From Manihot esculenta (Eukaryota; Streptophyta; Magnoliopsida; Malpighiales; Euphorbiaceae): 64,000 nt of DNA. Positions 56,301-64,000 of the stretch are shown in pieces. Under the pieces are notes generated by a model that worked only from the letters and a program-made list of their open reading frames with translations, was not told the DNA's origin and ran no database searches. The position numbers and the translations under genes are program-made. The stretch spans positions 7,943,001-8,007,000 of the forward strand of contig NC_035170.2 in the NCBI RefSeq assembly GCF_001659605.2, in the 5' to 3' direction. The first letter of the stretch is position 1. Each line of letters starts with the position of its first letter.

Positions 56301-56743
56301 TAGTTTAAAATTCCCATTAATTAACAACTGGGTTTATTTTTCTTCGGTTTCATTTAACTTTTGTCCTCATTACCAACCCAAAAAAGAAAAGGATGAAATG
56401 TACCAGTAGCGTGAAACTGAGTCCAAGACTCATTGAGATAGTCCAGCAGATCCCCAACCACCGAAGCATCACAACTCTAATAAACAGACAATCATAGTTT
56501 AAAAAATTCTGAATATACTACCCAAACCGACACCAAATATTCAATTTAGACACATAAACCCGATACCTCGGGGGTTTGGGCGTGATTTGATGCAGAACAG
56601 AGAGGGGTAGTGATGGAGGTGGGAAGTTTGCGGGAGCGGAGGCCATAAAGGGGAGAGCGAGGGAGGCTAGACAGAAATAGAGAAGGTTTGACGGTGGGAT
56701 ATTGGCGTAGGAATTGCAATCGTGTCATGGCCATGGCTGACAT
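41325..56743 (-). CDS. Aspartyl aminopeptidase (peptidase family M18), predicted organellar, 10 exons
   Basis: Removes N-terminal acidic residues from peptides; a di-metal enzyme. CDS complement of 56567-56743, 56404-56476, 56053-56188, 55357-55629, 52260-52407, 51530-51769, 48398-48530, 45839-46020, 43269-43381 and 41325-41430: 1581 bp, 526 aa, all GT-AG and phase-consistent. Metal and catalytic residues are visible: His142 in IAAHTDSPC, Asp311 in GRLDNLAS, Glu348-Glu349 in DNEE, Asp397 in [11 protein letters not shown], His491 in LSMHS. The ND(M)GCGSTIGP and [15 protein letters not shown] signatures are present. Residues 1-55 are Ser/Arg/Leu-rich and low in acidic residues, as in a plastid or mitochondrial transit peptide. 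Length and N-terminus fit the plant DAP2-like member (Arabidopsis At5g04710, from memory) rather than the cytosolic form. Introns 4, 6, 7 and 8 are 2-3 kb and transposon-laden. No inactivating change seen. Confidence 0.93.
41575..41800. repeat. Simple repeats in aminopeptidase intron 9
   Basis: An (AT)n run at 41574-41586 and a TTTTC/TTCT-rich run at 41758-41795. Microsatellite-type sequence near the 3' end of the gene. Confidence 0.7.
42263..43133. mobile_element. TIR element (MITE) in aminopeptidase intron 9
   Basis: The left end (AAGGGATAATCACAAAAATT plus ACCTG...TTTCAAGTAGG...) and the right end (...CCTACTTGCAAATGCG...TTTGCAATTATCC) are imperfect inverted copies of about 75 bp. The interior holds another inverted pair of AATTTTAATCCTTA-type blocks (about 42430 and 42910), suggesting an older MITE inside. 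The right end lies 136 bp from exon 9. Confidence 0.65.
44361..45660 (-). mobile_element. TRIM-like Copia-type LTR element in aminopeptidase intron 8
   Basis: A complete 1300-bp element on the same strand as the gene. LTRs are at 45475-45660 (5') and 44361-44561 (3'), minus-strand ends TGTTATA...TTCTACA. A 5-bp duplication ATAAC lies at 44356-44360 and 45661-45665. The tRNA-Met-like primer site TGGTATCAAAGTC is at 45462-45474 (minus). A polypurine tract AAGGGGGAG lies next to the 3' LTR (about 44562-44572). There is no gag or pol; the 0.9-kb interior is mostly tandem repeats. The left LTR copy has an extra 16-bp duplication of TATTTATACATGAGA. Confidence 0.92.
44730..45290. repeat. 48-bp tandem repeats with a palindromic core inside the TRIM-like element
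   Basis: About eleven diverged units of roughly 45-50 bp, consensus CTCCAAATGTTACCCTTTAT plus GGGTAACCCAAATGAACAGA plus a CCCTAAGT tail. Each carries GTTACCC and GGGTAAC around TTTAT, a short stem-loop. The short frames on both strands here come from the repeat and are not genes. Confidence 0.85.
46538..47130. other. Unassigned block in aminopeptidase intron 7
   Basis: It is less AT-rich than the surrounding intron (46021-48397), with short frames on both strands. A retroelement fragment is possible but no family motif could be confirmed. The rest of intron 7 shows nothing recognisable. Confidence 0.35.
48762..50778. mobile_element. TIR element (MITE-like) in aminopeptidase intron 6, interrupted
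   Basis: The ends are about 100-bp imperfect inverted repeats. CTAACAGATCGGTCGTTCTA plus TTTTTAAAATCGAACACTTAAA near 48800 pairs with TTTAAGTGTTTGATTTTAAA plus AATAGGACCGATCTGTTAAT near 50715. The direct repeat TTTTAATT flanks it at 48754-48761 and 50779-50786. A hAT-type MITE (49388-50405) sits inside; without it the element is about 1 kb. Confidence 0.8.
49388..50405. mobile_element. hAT-type MITE nested in the intron 6 TIR element
   Basis: 1018 bp with a perfect 8-bp target duplication TGTCTTAT (49380-49387, 50406-50413), as in hAT elements. The left end CAGTATTGTGAAAGGC matches the reverse complement of the right end, GATAGTTGTGAAAGGC. Both ends are very rich in GGCGCC/GAGGCGC-type palindromic blocks (49400-49510, 50310-50395), with an AT-rich interior containing an A-run at 49603-49620. 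No transposase. Confidence 0.88.
52983..54534 (+). mobile_element. Non-autonomous gypsy-type LTR element (gag remnant) in aminopeptidase intron 4
   Basis: Two diverged direct repeats of about 400-430 bp (52983-53417 and 54150-54534) share blocks such as AGAATTAATTAATCTTAATTA, TTATCAAGTATTTTA and ACATTGAGATTTAAG. A primer-site-like TTGGCATCCGAGCC follows the left LTR at 53420. The interior has only gag traces. A tandem triplication of a 45-50-bp GATTAGGATAAACTTT block enlarges the left LTR. The target duplication could not be defined. It lies antisense to the host gene. Confidence 0.78.
53516..53996 (+). pseudogene. Gag remnant of the intron 4 LTR element
   Basis: 53516-53752 encodes 78 aa with a coiled-coil-like start and an Asn/Ser-rich middle, typical of a chromovirus gag N-terminus. 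53787-53996 contains a block reading [20 protein letters not shown] plus [13 protein letters not shown]. This matches the gag C-terminal zinc-knuckle region of plant gypsy elements (usual ...KGLCFNCDEKF.PGHKCK), with the first Cys residues lost. Capsid, RT and integrase are missing. Confidence 0.72.
55093..55356. repeat. 138-bp tandem duplication reaching the exon 4 splice donor
   Basis: The segment starting CTTTTCAGCAGGAAAAAAGA occurs at 55093 and 55231, nearly identical. The right copy ends at the donor of exon 4 (minus strand, GACCG/GTTACTCC at 55356/55357). The left copy keeps a donor-like GTTAGTCC without exon sequence. Confidence 0.88.
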
Positions 56744-57404
56744 TTTTGCTTCTGCTGATTACAGTCGACGAACTACACTTGAGAGGCAGGGGAGCGTTTT
56801 CTTTTAGCTTGGAGAAATTAAGCTAAATTACAAGTTAGTCCCTGATGTTTGCCAAAATTTACATATCTAATTTCTGCAATTTTCATTTTTTTTGTCAAAG
56901 GAATTTTTCAGTTTCAAACAAGTTAATCTCAAAGATATTATTTTGTCAACCTAACAGTTATCCATTAAAATTATATTTATACCTAGTTTACTATTTGGCA
57001 ACTAAGGTCATGACTCTTTTTTCTGAATTTAAACATTTTCTCTTTACTAAATTCTCTCGTCTTCATTTTCTTATTGCCTTCTCTAATCCTTCTTGTTTAC
57101 TAACTATACTCATAATGTCTTATTTTGCATTTGACCTTCCAATTCATACCTCTCTTTTTTTTCTTTCACCTGCCTCCTATACTGTTTGTTGACTATGGAG
57201 GTCATATTGTCAATGCCTAAGTGACCAAAGCCAAAAATCTTTATTTTTATGACAATATACTGCAACTCACTACTTGAAAATTATAACTCAGCCCTTATTT
57301 CAATATAGAATCTTAGTTGATAAACTTATTTTAAAAAAGGATTTTAATGTCACTACCATCAAAGTTGCTCTTATAAAATCCTAGCATCTCAAAAAAAATG
57401 TATA
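56744..57404 (-). promoter_or_regulatory. Upstream region of the aminopeptidase gene
   Basis: The first 90 bp upstream of the start codon are the likely 5' UTR. 56815-57000 carries a CTAAATTACAAGTTAGTCCCTG-type end like that of the MITE at 31512, but no partner end was found, so it may be a half MITE. 57000-57404 is pyrimidine-rich and unassigned. Confidence 0.4.
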
Positions 57405-58860
57405 TAACTACCAAGAGGGCAAATTTATTTATCTTTTATTCGGAGCAAGAAATAGGCTCCTAATATATCATTTCTAACAGACTATAGTCCATCTATAATC
57501 AACACATTCTCATATAAGAGAGGCCACCTAATAAAGCCTTTTATCGAGATCTGGTTTACTCGGTCATCTTTTTGGGTGCAGTTGCATAGTATTTCACCTA
57601 ATCAAATGAACTTGGCTAGTTCCAAAACTATCGGCAATCTGTTATGGGAGTTTATGGAAATGGATTTGTCTCATGATGGTGTTATTGGTATTCCCTACTA
57701 TCTCCTTTTTAAAGTTAATGTCTCAGTAGAGTCATCATTTCCAAATGGCTTTCAAAACATAATGAGATGGATCAATTCACTAGATCGCATTGAAGTACAA
57801 ACATCTTTTGGATATATGCTATAATTGTAGGATTTTGGATCATATTAGCAGAGTGTACCTTTCTAAGAATGTATATGAAGAAGTAGATATAGTAAATTCT
57901 TTAAAGATGAATTTCTAGCCAAGGATGACAGCCTCCAACTCCTCCTACAGTTAGCCAAAAGGGGATGTCAAATCTTCCTCAAACTCCCTTAGAATCGATT
58001 ATGTCTCCTCCAACCTCATAAACACCTCCTTTACTTCCTAATCCTTATTCGATCCCAATGTAGCCTCTCACTATAATTTCAACTTATGTTTCATCAATGT
58101 ATATAATAGCGTCAACTCCCTAAACTTCCATTTTCACCGATGCCATCACCAAAAGTCCCCTTACTGATATTCTCTTCCAAATCCACCCTTTCCTTTCATG
58201 ACTTTTCTACAAATATTTTTCAACCTGCTAGCAGCCATTTAACTTTTAATGAAATCCAAGGGGATGAAAAAAATTTTGAGCCCTAAGTCATCATGCAATG
58301 TGACCTTTCCCAGTTAAGGAGATCTTTGCCCTCTTTTTATATTATCTTAATATAAAAGGCATTTATAATGCTAATGTTGTAAAACCATTTAAAGATATGC
58401 CTTTCCTAGCTAACCATTTTTAAGCTGACTTTGATGTTCTAGCTCTCTTAGTAGGAAAATGTAACCCTTACATCTTTAAGGAAGATGAGCAGTCCAAAAG
58501 TCAAAGCTTAGGGCCCTTTTTTATCCCATGATCTTCATTGCTCTTTTTTGCTCCCTTTGTTCCACTTGGGCCTTCCTTGAACCCTTCTATCAAGCCTGAG
58601 ATAGCCTTGATATCTTAGGCCTTTCTCATCTTTTACCTCTTCTAAAGATTACCCAACAATGGGAAACACATCTCTAAGCCCATCAACAGTTGTCACTCCC
58701 CATCTAATCCAAGCCCAAATTTGTCGATAAAAAAATCCAAATGGTTCGTGAGAAAACAAACTCTACACCCTAAAAGTGGCCGCATCCTTATACTCCCAAA
58801 TACCTTAGGTCTAAAATCTCTTCTAACCGTCAATGATTTAATCACATATGTGTTCTATGT
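57405..58860 (+). pseudogene. LINE (L1-type) ORF1 relic
   Basis: Plus-strand fragments of a plant LINE ORF1. A DUF4283-like region near 57410-57600 includes a WVQLHSISPNQMNL block, followed by MEMDLSHDGVIGIPYYL. Past a frameshift near 57810 there is a degraded Cys/His knuckle (CYNCRILDHIS). After a long Pro/Ser-rich stretch, a block reading SGRILILPNT lies near 58780. Stops and frameshifts are numerous. No endonuclease or RT was found, so it is a truncated dead copy. Confidence 0.68.
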
Positions 58861-58889
58861 TACTACATGACAAAATAGTTTGATTTTGT

Positions 58890-59083
58890 GAAATAAGCAA
58901 ATAGTTTGATTTTGTAAAAAATATAGATGAACCTTGTATGTATAAGAAGATTAGTGGGAGTGGCACAGATGAGAATCTTGTAGATCCTCTCACTAAGATA
59001 TTGTTCCAAGAGAAACATAATTACCACATGAATGATAATGGAATAAGACACATGGATGATTAACATTAGTGCAAGTGGGAGAT
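58890..59083 (+). pseudogene. Copia polyprotein C-terminal relic
   Basis: The plus strand reads IDEPCMYKKISGSGTDENLV and then DPLTKILFQEKHNYHMNDNG. The first half belongs to Copia RT (CVYKKISGS motif) and the second to the RNase H C-terminus (NLADPLTK...). They are joined by an internal deletion. A polypurine-like AAGTGGGAGAT (59073-59083) and an LTR start follow. A 27-bp duplication of CAAAATAGTTTGATTTTGTG type precedes it (58871-58918). Confidence 0.75.
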
Positions 59084-61572
59084 TATTAGTTATATGCACT
59101 ATACTCAATTAATTGATTGTAGTTATACATTATTTTTCCATGTATTTTTAAGTATTTAATATATTTTAATAAATATATTTATTTATCTTTTTTTTTTAAG
59201 TAAAGCTACTGATTGTATTAATAAAATTCCATCAAACAAAAAGGGATATCATCACAAACAGAGACGATTATGCCTGATAGATTATCTAGTCAAAGTATGA
59301 GCAAATAGAGTAGCATTACGACGAACCCATTTAACAGAAATAGAAATATCAGTTCTAAACTCTAACAAAGATTTACAATCATTCAAAATCAAACCCTTGC
59401 ATAAGATAATTTGGCAAAGATACTCCTTATTCTTTCTCATCTCTCGAGTATAAATCATTAAAGTCTCCCGAACAAAACTACATAATAGAGCTTCTACGAG
59501 ATAAAGCTCGAATAAGGTTCCAAAACTGACGTCGTCGTTGCGATTCCGGAAACTCATAATAACTAATAAACCTTCATTAAATATTACCTTCTGAAACAAC
59601 CGAATCAATAAAATTTGAAGAAAAGCCAACCACAAAAACAGACCCATGACTCTTCCATATTAACGAAAGGTCTCCTCAATCATTGTCTATTGATTGAGAA
59701 GCAACCATCAAAATGTAAAAAACTACGAAAAAAATTCATATGAGAACTAAGAGCTTTTGTTTCCATAAAAAATAAAATATTCGACTTGTAATTAGGAACC
59801 AAATTCTTTAATGCAATAACTGTTCGAGTATTGCCGCCATAAATCTGCCAAAGAGGTCTGCATATTCTGAAAATTAATTAGATTGTATGTGAGAAACATT
59901 CCCACCATATAGAAATCATAAATGACTATCGGAATATCTCTGGAACTCTTAATAGGGACAATAACAATCTTTATCGATAGTCAATTGATGCAGATCGTCT
60001 TCCATGGGGAAGGGGAAATAAGAAGTTAGGTTTAAGGAATAGGAAAAGGCGAGAGTATCGAGCCACAAAGGAACCACAGAGGGAAACTTGCGTCATGTTT
60101 ATTTATCTTTAATGTTCACTTAATTAGATCTCAAGTAAAAATAAAATTTATGAGATATATTATTATATAAAGGAAATTTTAATGTGGTTATAATTATGAG
60201 ATTCCTATTACATTTAAGTAATGTCTCTAAATATTCATGATCAATATTCTTATCATTATATGGACAATGATTAGAAATGTTGATATTGATACATAATATG
60301 TTATTTCTTTTTAGAGGAAATAACTGTTGATATATATTAAATATTTAGAACTAATATATAGGTACTTATAAACACTAAACTAACCTACCCGAGAAATCTA
60401 TATGGAGAATAACTTGTATCTATGGATTACTTAAATGATGGTTGTGTAAATGATCATTTGACTTGAAATCAATGAATCATCTTATGCTTGGACTTCTATA
60501 TTTTGATTCATTTTATATATTTCTTAGTTTATGAGTAATAAATGGGGATGAATTACGTATAGTATAAACTGTATGAAGGTGTTTATGTGATCGAGATAAT
60601 ATTCATCACCCTAGGTTTCTAAGAGAATATTCTATTTGTTCTCTGCCAGCATTAATCATGAAATCCTTGCACAACGTGAAATGAAATTATCAAATTAGAT
60701 TTGAAATTTTATTCAATAGGTCAATGGTTAATAATGAGAACTAATATGATTTCACATAGCATACACGCTCCATGCATTAATTGTTAATTCAGGATATTTG
60801 TAATAAAGGGATATTAATTACATAGAGAAATTATGTACTGAGAAATTAAGTCAAATCACTGTTGATATTTCAAATATTGGGATAGTCTTAACATATTGCT
60901 AGATAATATTTTTGACATTCAAATTAATTAATTATATTTGTTGCCAATATGTTTGGAATCTACCGGGTCACACACAAAAAGAATAACATGAAAAAATAAA
61001 ATGAGAAGTTAAATCAAGTAGGATTTAATTGCATATAAATTTTATAAAATTAGGATAAAATTGCAATTCAAAATGATTATGATTTTGACTTAATTAATTA
61101 AGTAGGAACTTCACTAAAATTGTTTAAGATTGATATGACTTGTTTATTAATGTTTTGTGTCATAATTAATATTTATTTATTTAACTAATTAAATAAATAA
61201 ATATTATTATGTTGAAACTCTGAGATTTTAGTATAAAAAGTTATCTTATAAAAGTTCATTAAGATACACTTTTTGAGAGTATCTAAAATATGTAGAAAAA
61301 GATAGAGATATAACATTCAAAACTTTTCTCTATCTCAAACCTTAGAATTATTTTAAAGTTTTTTTCTTGCTATTCCGTGTGGATATTATATATAGTTTGT
61401 AATTTCTAACAATTTAATTGAAACACACGATTTTACGTTTTGTCGTAAAGAAAATAAAAATTATTTATTTTTCTATTTTTATTGCTTTATTAATTTAAAT
61501 GTAATCCATATTAGTGAGAAAAATATTTTTTTCTATTATTTTTACTGCATATAATCCTATTAAATTCCAATA
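59084..61572 (+). repeat. Copia 3' LTR, interrupted by a LINE
   Basis: It begins TATTAGTTATATGCAC (normal start TGTTGG/TGTTAG mutated) right after the polypurine tract. It carries the GGTCACACACAAA block near 60965 typical of some Copia LTRs and ends near AAATTCCAATA (61572). Without the LINE insertion at 59191-60097 it is about 1.6 kb. No primer site follows, as expected for a 3' LTR. Confidence 0.6.
59191..60097 (-). mobile_element. Internally deleted LINE (L1-type), with 13-bp target duplication
   Basis: A 907-bp insertion on the minus strand. The perfect duplication TTTATTTATCTTT lies at 59178-59190 and 60098-60110. A T-run at the left end is the poly-A tail. From its 5' end (right) the minus strand shows an ORF1 (DUF4283) trace, then part of the endonuclease start (a FHFDGCFSI-like block near 59690), then the 3' end of ORF2, an RNase H-like domain ending NATLFAHTLTR (59282-59320). 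RT is absent. It is probably a deleted or chimeric copy that was mobilised in trans. Confidence 0.85.
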
Positions 61573-62018
61573 GAATCTACCCTATAAAATAAAGGAAAAG
61601 ATAAACAAAGGGGAAATGTACAAACATGTCCTTGAGAAAATAGACATCTAATATGACGTCATTTGGCTAGAAGTTCATGGGCAAGAAATACAAACATGGG
61701 TAAGGGATAATGAAAAGGTTAAGTAGAAAATAAAAACGAGAAAAGACAAAAAGGCTAAGCCTACTCAAAATTTGCAACTGTATTTTAAAGGTGTAGATTT
61801 ACAAGCAAACATTCCAAGATCAATTGTAAAGTGTATTGTTTAAGCCCATTGCGATTTATTTTATAGTGTATTAATTTTATACTTCGATTAGAATAGGGAG
61901 CATTTGTGTTATTTTTATAATCACTTTCTATTAACATATTTATGTTATTTATTTTATAGTGTATTAATTTATATTATTTCTACAATTTAAAGAATTATTT
62001 ATAAAAATGTTATGACCT
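61573..62018. other. AT-rich intergenic DNA
   Basis: No gene or recognised repeat. A CTAATATGACGTCATTTGG block (TGACGTCA palindrome) lies at 61648-61666. Confidence 0.5.
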
Positions 62019-62029
62019 ACCATTTACTA

Positions 62030-62475
62030 CGTGGGAGTATTCGGTCGGTTTGGTTCAAAATCAAATAAATCAAAAATTGAAATTTTAGTATTTATAAAAA
62101 TCAAACAGAACTGATTTTGATCAGAAACCAAATTGAATCGGTCTGATTCGATTCGATTCGATTTGATCGATTTCAATTTTTAATAAATTTTTTATTTTTT
62201 ACACTTTATTTTTAATATTTTAAAATTTAATTAAAATATTTTAATTTTAATATAATTTAATTTCTCTATTAAAAATAATATATTATTATCACTAATCGGT
62301 TCGGTTCAATTTTTTTTGATCAAAATCGAACCGAACCGAAATAATCAAAATTTTTAAAATTAAAAACTGAACCGAACCGAACCGAATTGAATAAAAAACT
62401 AAACTTATTTTGAAATTAATTCGATTCGATAGATTTTTTCATTTTGAACTGAATAAACTGAATACTGCTCATCCT
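62030..62475. mobile_element. hAT-type MITE, copy 2
   Basis: Same family as 12207-12676: starts CGTGGGAGTATTCGGTCGG, ends GAATACTGCTCATCCT, with CGGTTCGGTT-type inverted subterminal repeats. ACCATTTACTA (62019-62029) and ACCGTTTACTA (62476-62486) flank it, a target duplication of about 8-11 bp with one mismatch. More diverged at its ends than copy 1. Confidence 0.8.
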
Positions 62476-62486
62476 ACCGTTTACTA

Positions 62487-63014
62487 AATAAATTGATAAA
62501 ATATATATAAAAATTTCAACATTGATTTAATTTCTTAAATAATAATTTAATTTTCCATTCCGCTCGAAAATATTTATCAATAAAAAAATTTTTATAAAAA
62601 AGCTACTAAAATCTAATCCGAACAACTTAAAAACCTAAGTTTTAAGTATCCATAAATCTTATAGCTGATTCCTCTTCTAATGAAACACCTGAGATGTCCT
62701 GTGCAAATTAAAGGATGAAGTGCCGAAGAAAAAATCGGAGGAAAAGGAGAAGAGAGATTATCTCTCTGAAAAAACTAGAGACAGAGAGGGGTTTAGCTTT
62801 TTAATGTGGTTGTATTACCTAACTAAACAGACTCGAAACGTTTCTAAAAATTAAATTATTTTTGAAACGGTTTCCTCGTGAAGTGTATATGGGTCAAAAC
62901 TCCCAAATTTACCAAGCTAAAGAAGGCCCGTATGGGTCTGTGAGCGCATTTGGCCGTGGTTTGTTTATCTTTTCATCTCTGCTTTGCTGATTTGTTGACA
63001 ACAGAGCTTACTCA
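62487..63014 (+). promoter_or_regulatory. BASS4 upstream region and 5' UTR
   Basis: The 528 bp between the MITE and the start codon. 62700-62790 is purine-rich (GAAGGAGAAGAGAGA type). No convincing TATA box. ATG at 63015 is the first in frame and is followed by a transit-peptide-like sequence. Confidence 0.45.
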
Positions 63015-63782
63015 ATGGCGGGAATCATTCGAACCCTAATTCTCACACCTCCATCGCCTCATACGCGGTCGTTCAGCCATCCGCAGCCGAATTTCCGTCC
63101 AATCGGCAACTCTTACTTTACCCGCTCCGTCTCTTCCACTCGAAGTCGATCGATTTCTATTCCTATTAGAATCAGAGCCTGCGAACGCCCTGTTGAGGTT
63201 GATTCTGCGATTCTATCCCAATCTGCATTTTCACTCATTTGATTCTGGGTTGGAGGTTTTAGTTTTCAGTATGATTACTGCTTGATTCATTGTTATTGTC
63301 TTTATTTGAATTATAGGAAGATGGTAGTGGAAGTGAAGCTGCTAAAGGTTTGGTTCTGGGAAAACCGTTATTGAATTTTGTGGACAGGAATTTTCTTCCT
63401 CTTGGTAATGAATCTTGTTCATGGGTGTAATATTTAGTCTGCTGCTTATGAGTTCCTCTTAATTTGGCTTTGGTTTTTGTATAATGTTATTTTCAGCTCT
63501 CGTTGGTGGAGTAGTGTTAGGACTTGCAAATCCTACTCTTGGTTGTCTTGCTGATAAATATTATTTATCAAAAGTTGGCACTTTTGGAATATTTTTAATC
63601 TCAGGTCAGAAAGTCAAAATCATATCTTTTACGTGGGCATTGAGTTGTGGTATAACCAAATTGTAAATTTTTCAATACTCATATTGCTTGAGTTTTTCCT
63701 GCCCCATTTTACAGGTTTGACACTGCAAAATGGGGAAATTGGTGCTGCAATAGAAGCTTGGCCTGTGGGAATTTTAGGGCTT
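63015..63782 (+). CDS. BASS4: Chloroplast bile acid:sodium symporter family protein, BASS4-like (5' part)
   Basis: Four exons are in the window: 63015-63197, 63317-63404, 63497-63604, 63715-63782; 149 codons, all GT-AG and in phase. The gene continues past 64000. Residues 1-55 are Ser/Arg/Pro-rich and nearly free of acidic residues, fitting a plastid transit peptide. Then come FVDRNFLPL and the first membrane segment, ALVGGVVLGLANPTLGCLAD, a second hydrophobic segment (KVGTFGIFLIS), and the NGEIGAAIEAWPVGILGL block. These match the start of the SBF-like fold in plant BASS4 (Arabidopsis At3g56160 from memory), a plastid envelope carrier of uncertain substrate. It diverges from the aminopeptidase gene. 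Confidence 0.87.
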
Positions 63783-64000
63783 GTATGACCTTGAATTTCT
63801 TTGTGCCATTATAAATTTTGTAGGTTCATCTCTCATGTTTTATCTTTATTGTTGATTTGTTTTTCTCAATTTCTCTTTTCTTTGTTTTATTTTATACTAG
63901 CTTCCTATTTAATTTTGAATAGGATGACAAGTTTTAAAAAATTGTCCCAACACCAATAATAGCATAGCCCTTAAGTAATGGTGACAACATGTTTAAATAT
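63783..64000 (+). other. BASS4 intron 4 (partial)
   Basis: It begins with GTATGACC at the exon 4 donor and runs past the window end. No further exon was seen. Confidence 0.6.

Overview
This is a plant nuclear window, almost certainly from a dicot. Three intron-containing plant genes are complete, a fourth runs off the right edge, and the rest is AT-rich intergenic DNA with nested transposons and an endogenous pararetrovirus. The protein families are general to flowering plants. A rosid such as a Malpighiales/Euphorbiaceae species would fit, but that is a guess because no search was run.

Layout. (1) 1-10534: a decayed Ty3/gypsy element on the minus strand. Its 5' LTR is split by a younger gag-only LTR retrotransposon (3133-10239) with 2.5-kb LTRs, a perfect 5-bp target duplication (CCACC), a tRNA-Met primer site and a polypurine tract. 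(2) 10535-13447: AT-rich DNA with a tandem repeat interrupted by a hAT-type MITE. (3) 13615-23270: an endogenous caulimovirid, probably Florendovirus-like. It is one full circular genome length (period 8049 bp) plus about 1.6 kb of a second copy, head to tail, and lies between two 167-bp direct copies of host sequence. (4) 23438-30176: AT-rich repeats, a 1.1-kb foldback, a dead hAT transposase and little else. (5) 30177-35382: an R3H/SUZ-domain gene with four coding exons on +. (6) 38041-39900: gypsy integrase and LINE relics and a MITE. (7) 40790-41017: a LITTLE ZIPPER (ZPR3/4-like) microprotein gene on +. (8) 41325-56743: a ten-exon aspartyl aminopeptidase (M18) gene on -, predicted 526 aa with a transit-like N-terminus. 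Its introns are swollen by a TRIM-like copia element, a gag-only gypsy element, nested hAT/TIR MITEs and a tandem duplication reaching a splice donor. (9) 57405-62486: LINE and copia relics, with a LINE insertion (13-bp TSD) inside a copia LTR, and a second hAT MITE. (10) 63015-63782: the first four exons of a chloroplast BASS4-type transporter gene on +.

The host genes do not form a pathway. ZPR and the aminopeptidase converge with only 307 bp between stop codons. The aminopeptidase and BASS4 diverge across 6.3 kb of transposon debris. Splice sites were placed by eye from GT/AG signals and phase continuity, and all junctions keep frame. No tRNA, rRNA or CRISPR was seen.
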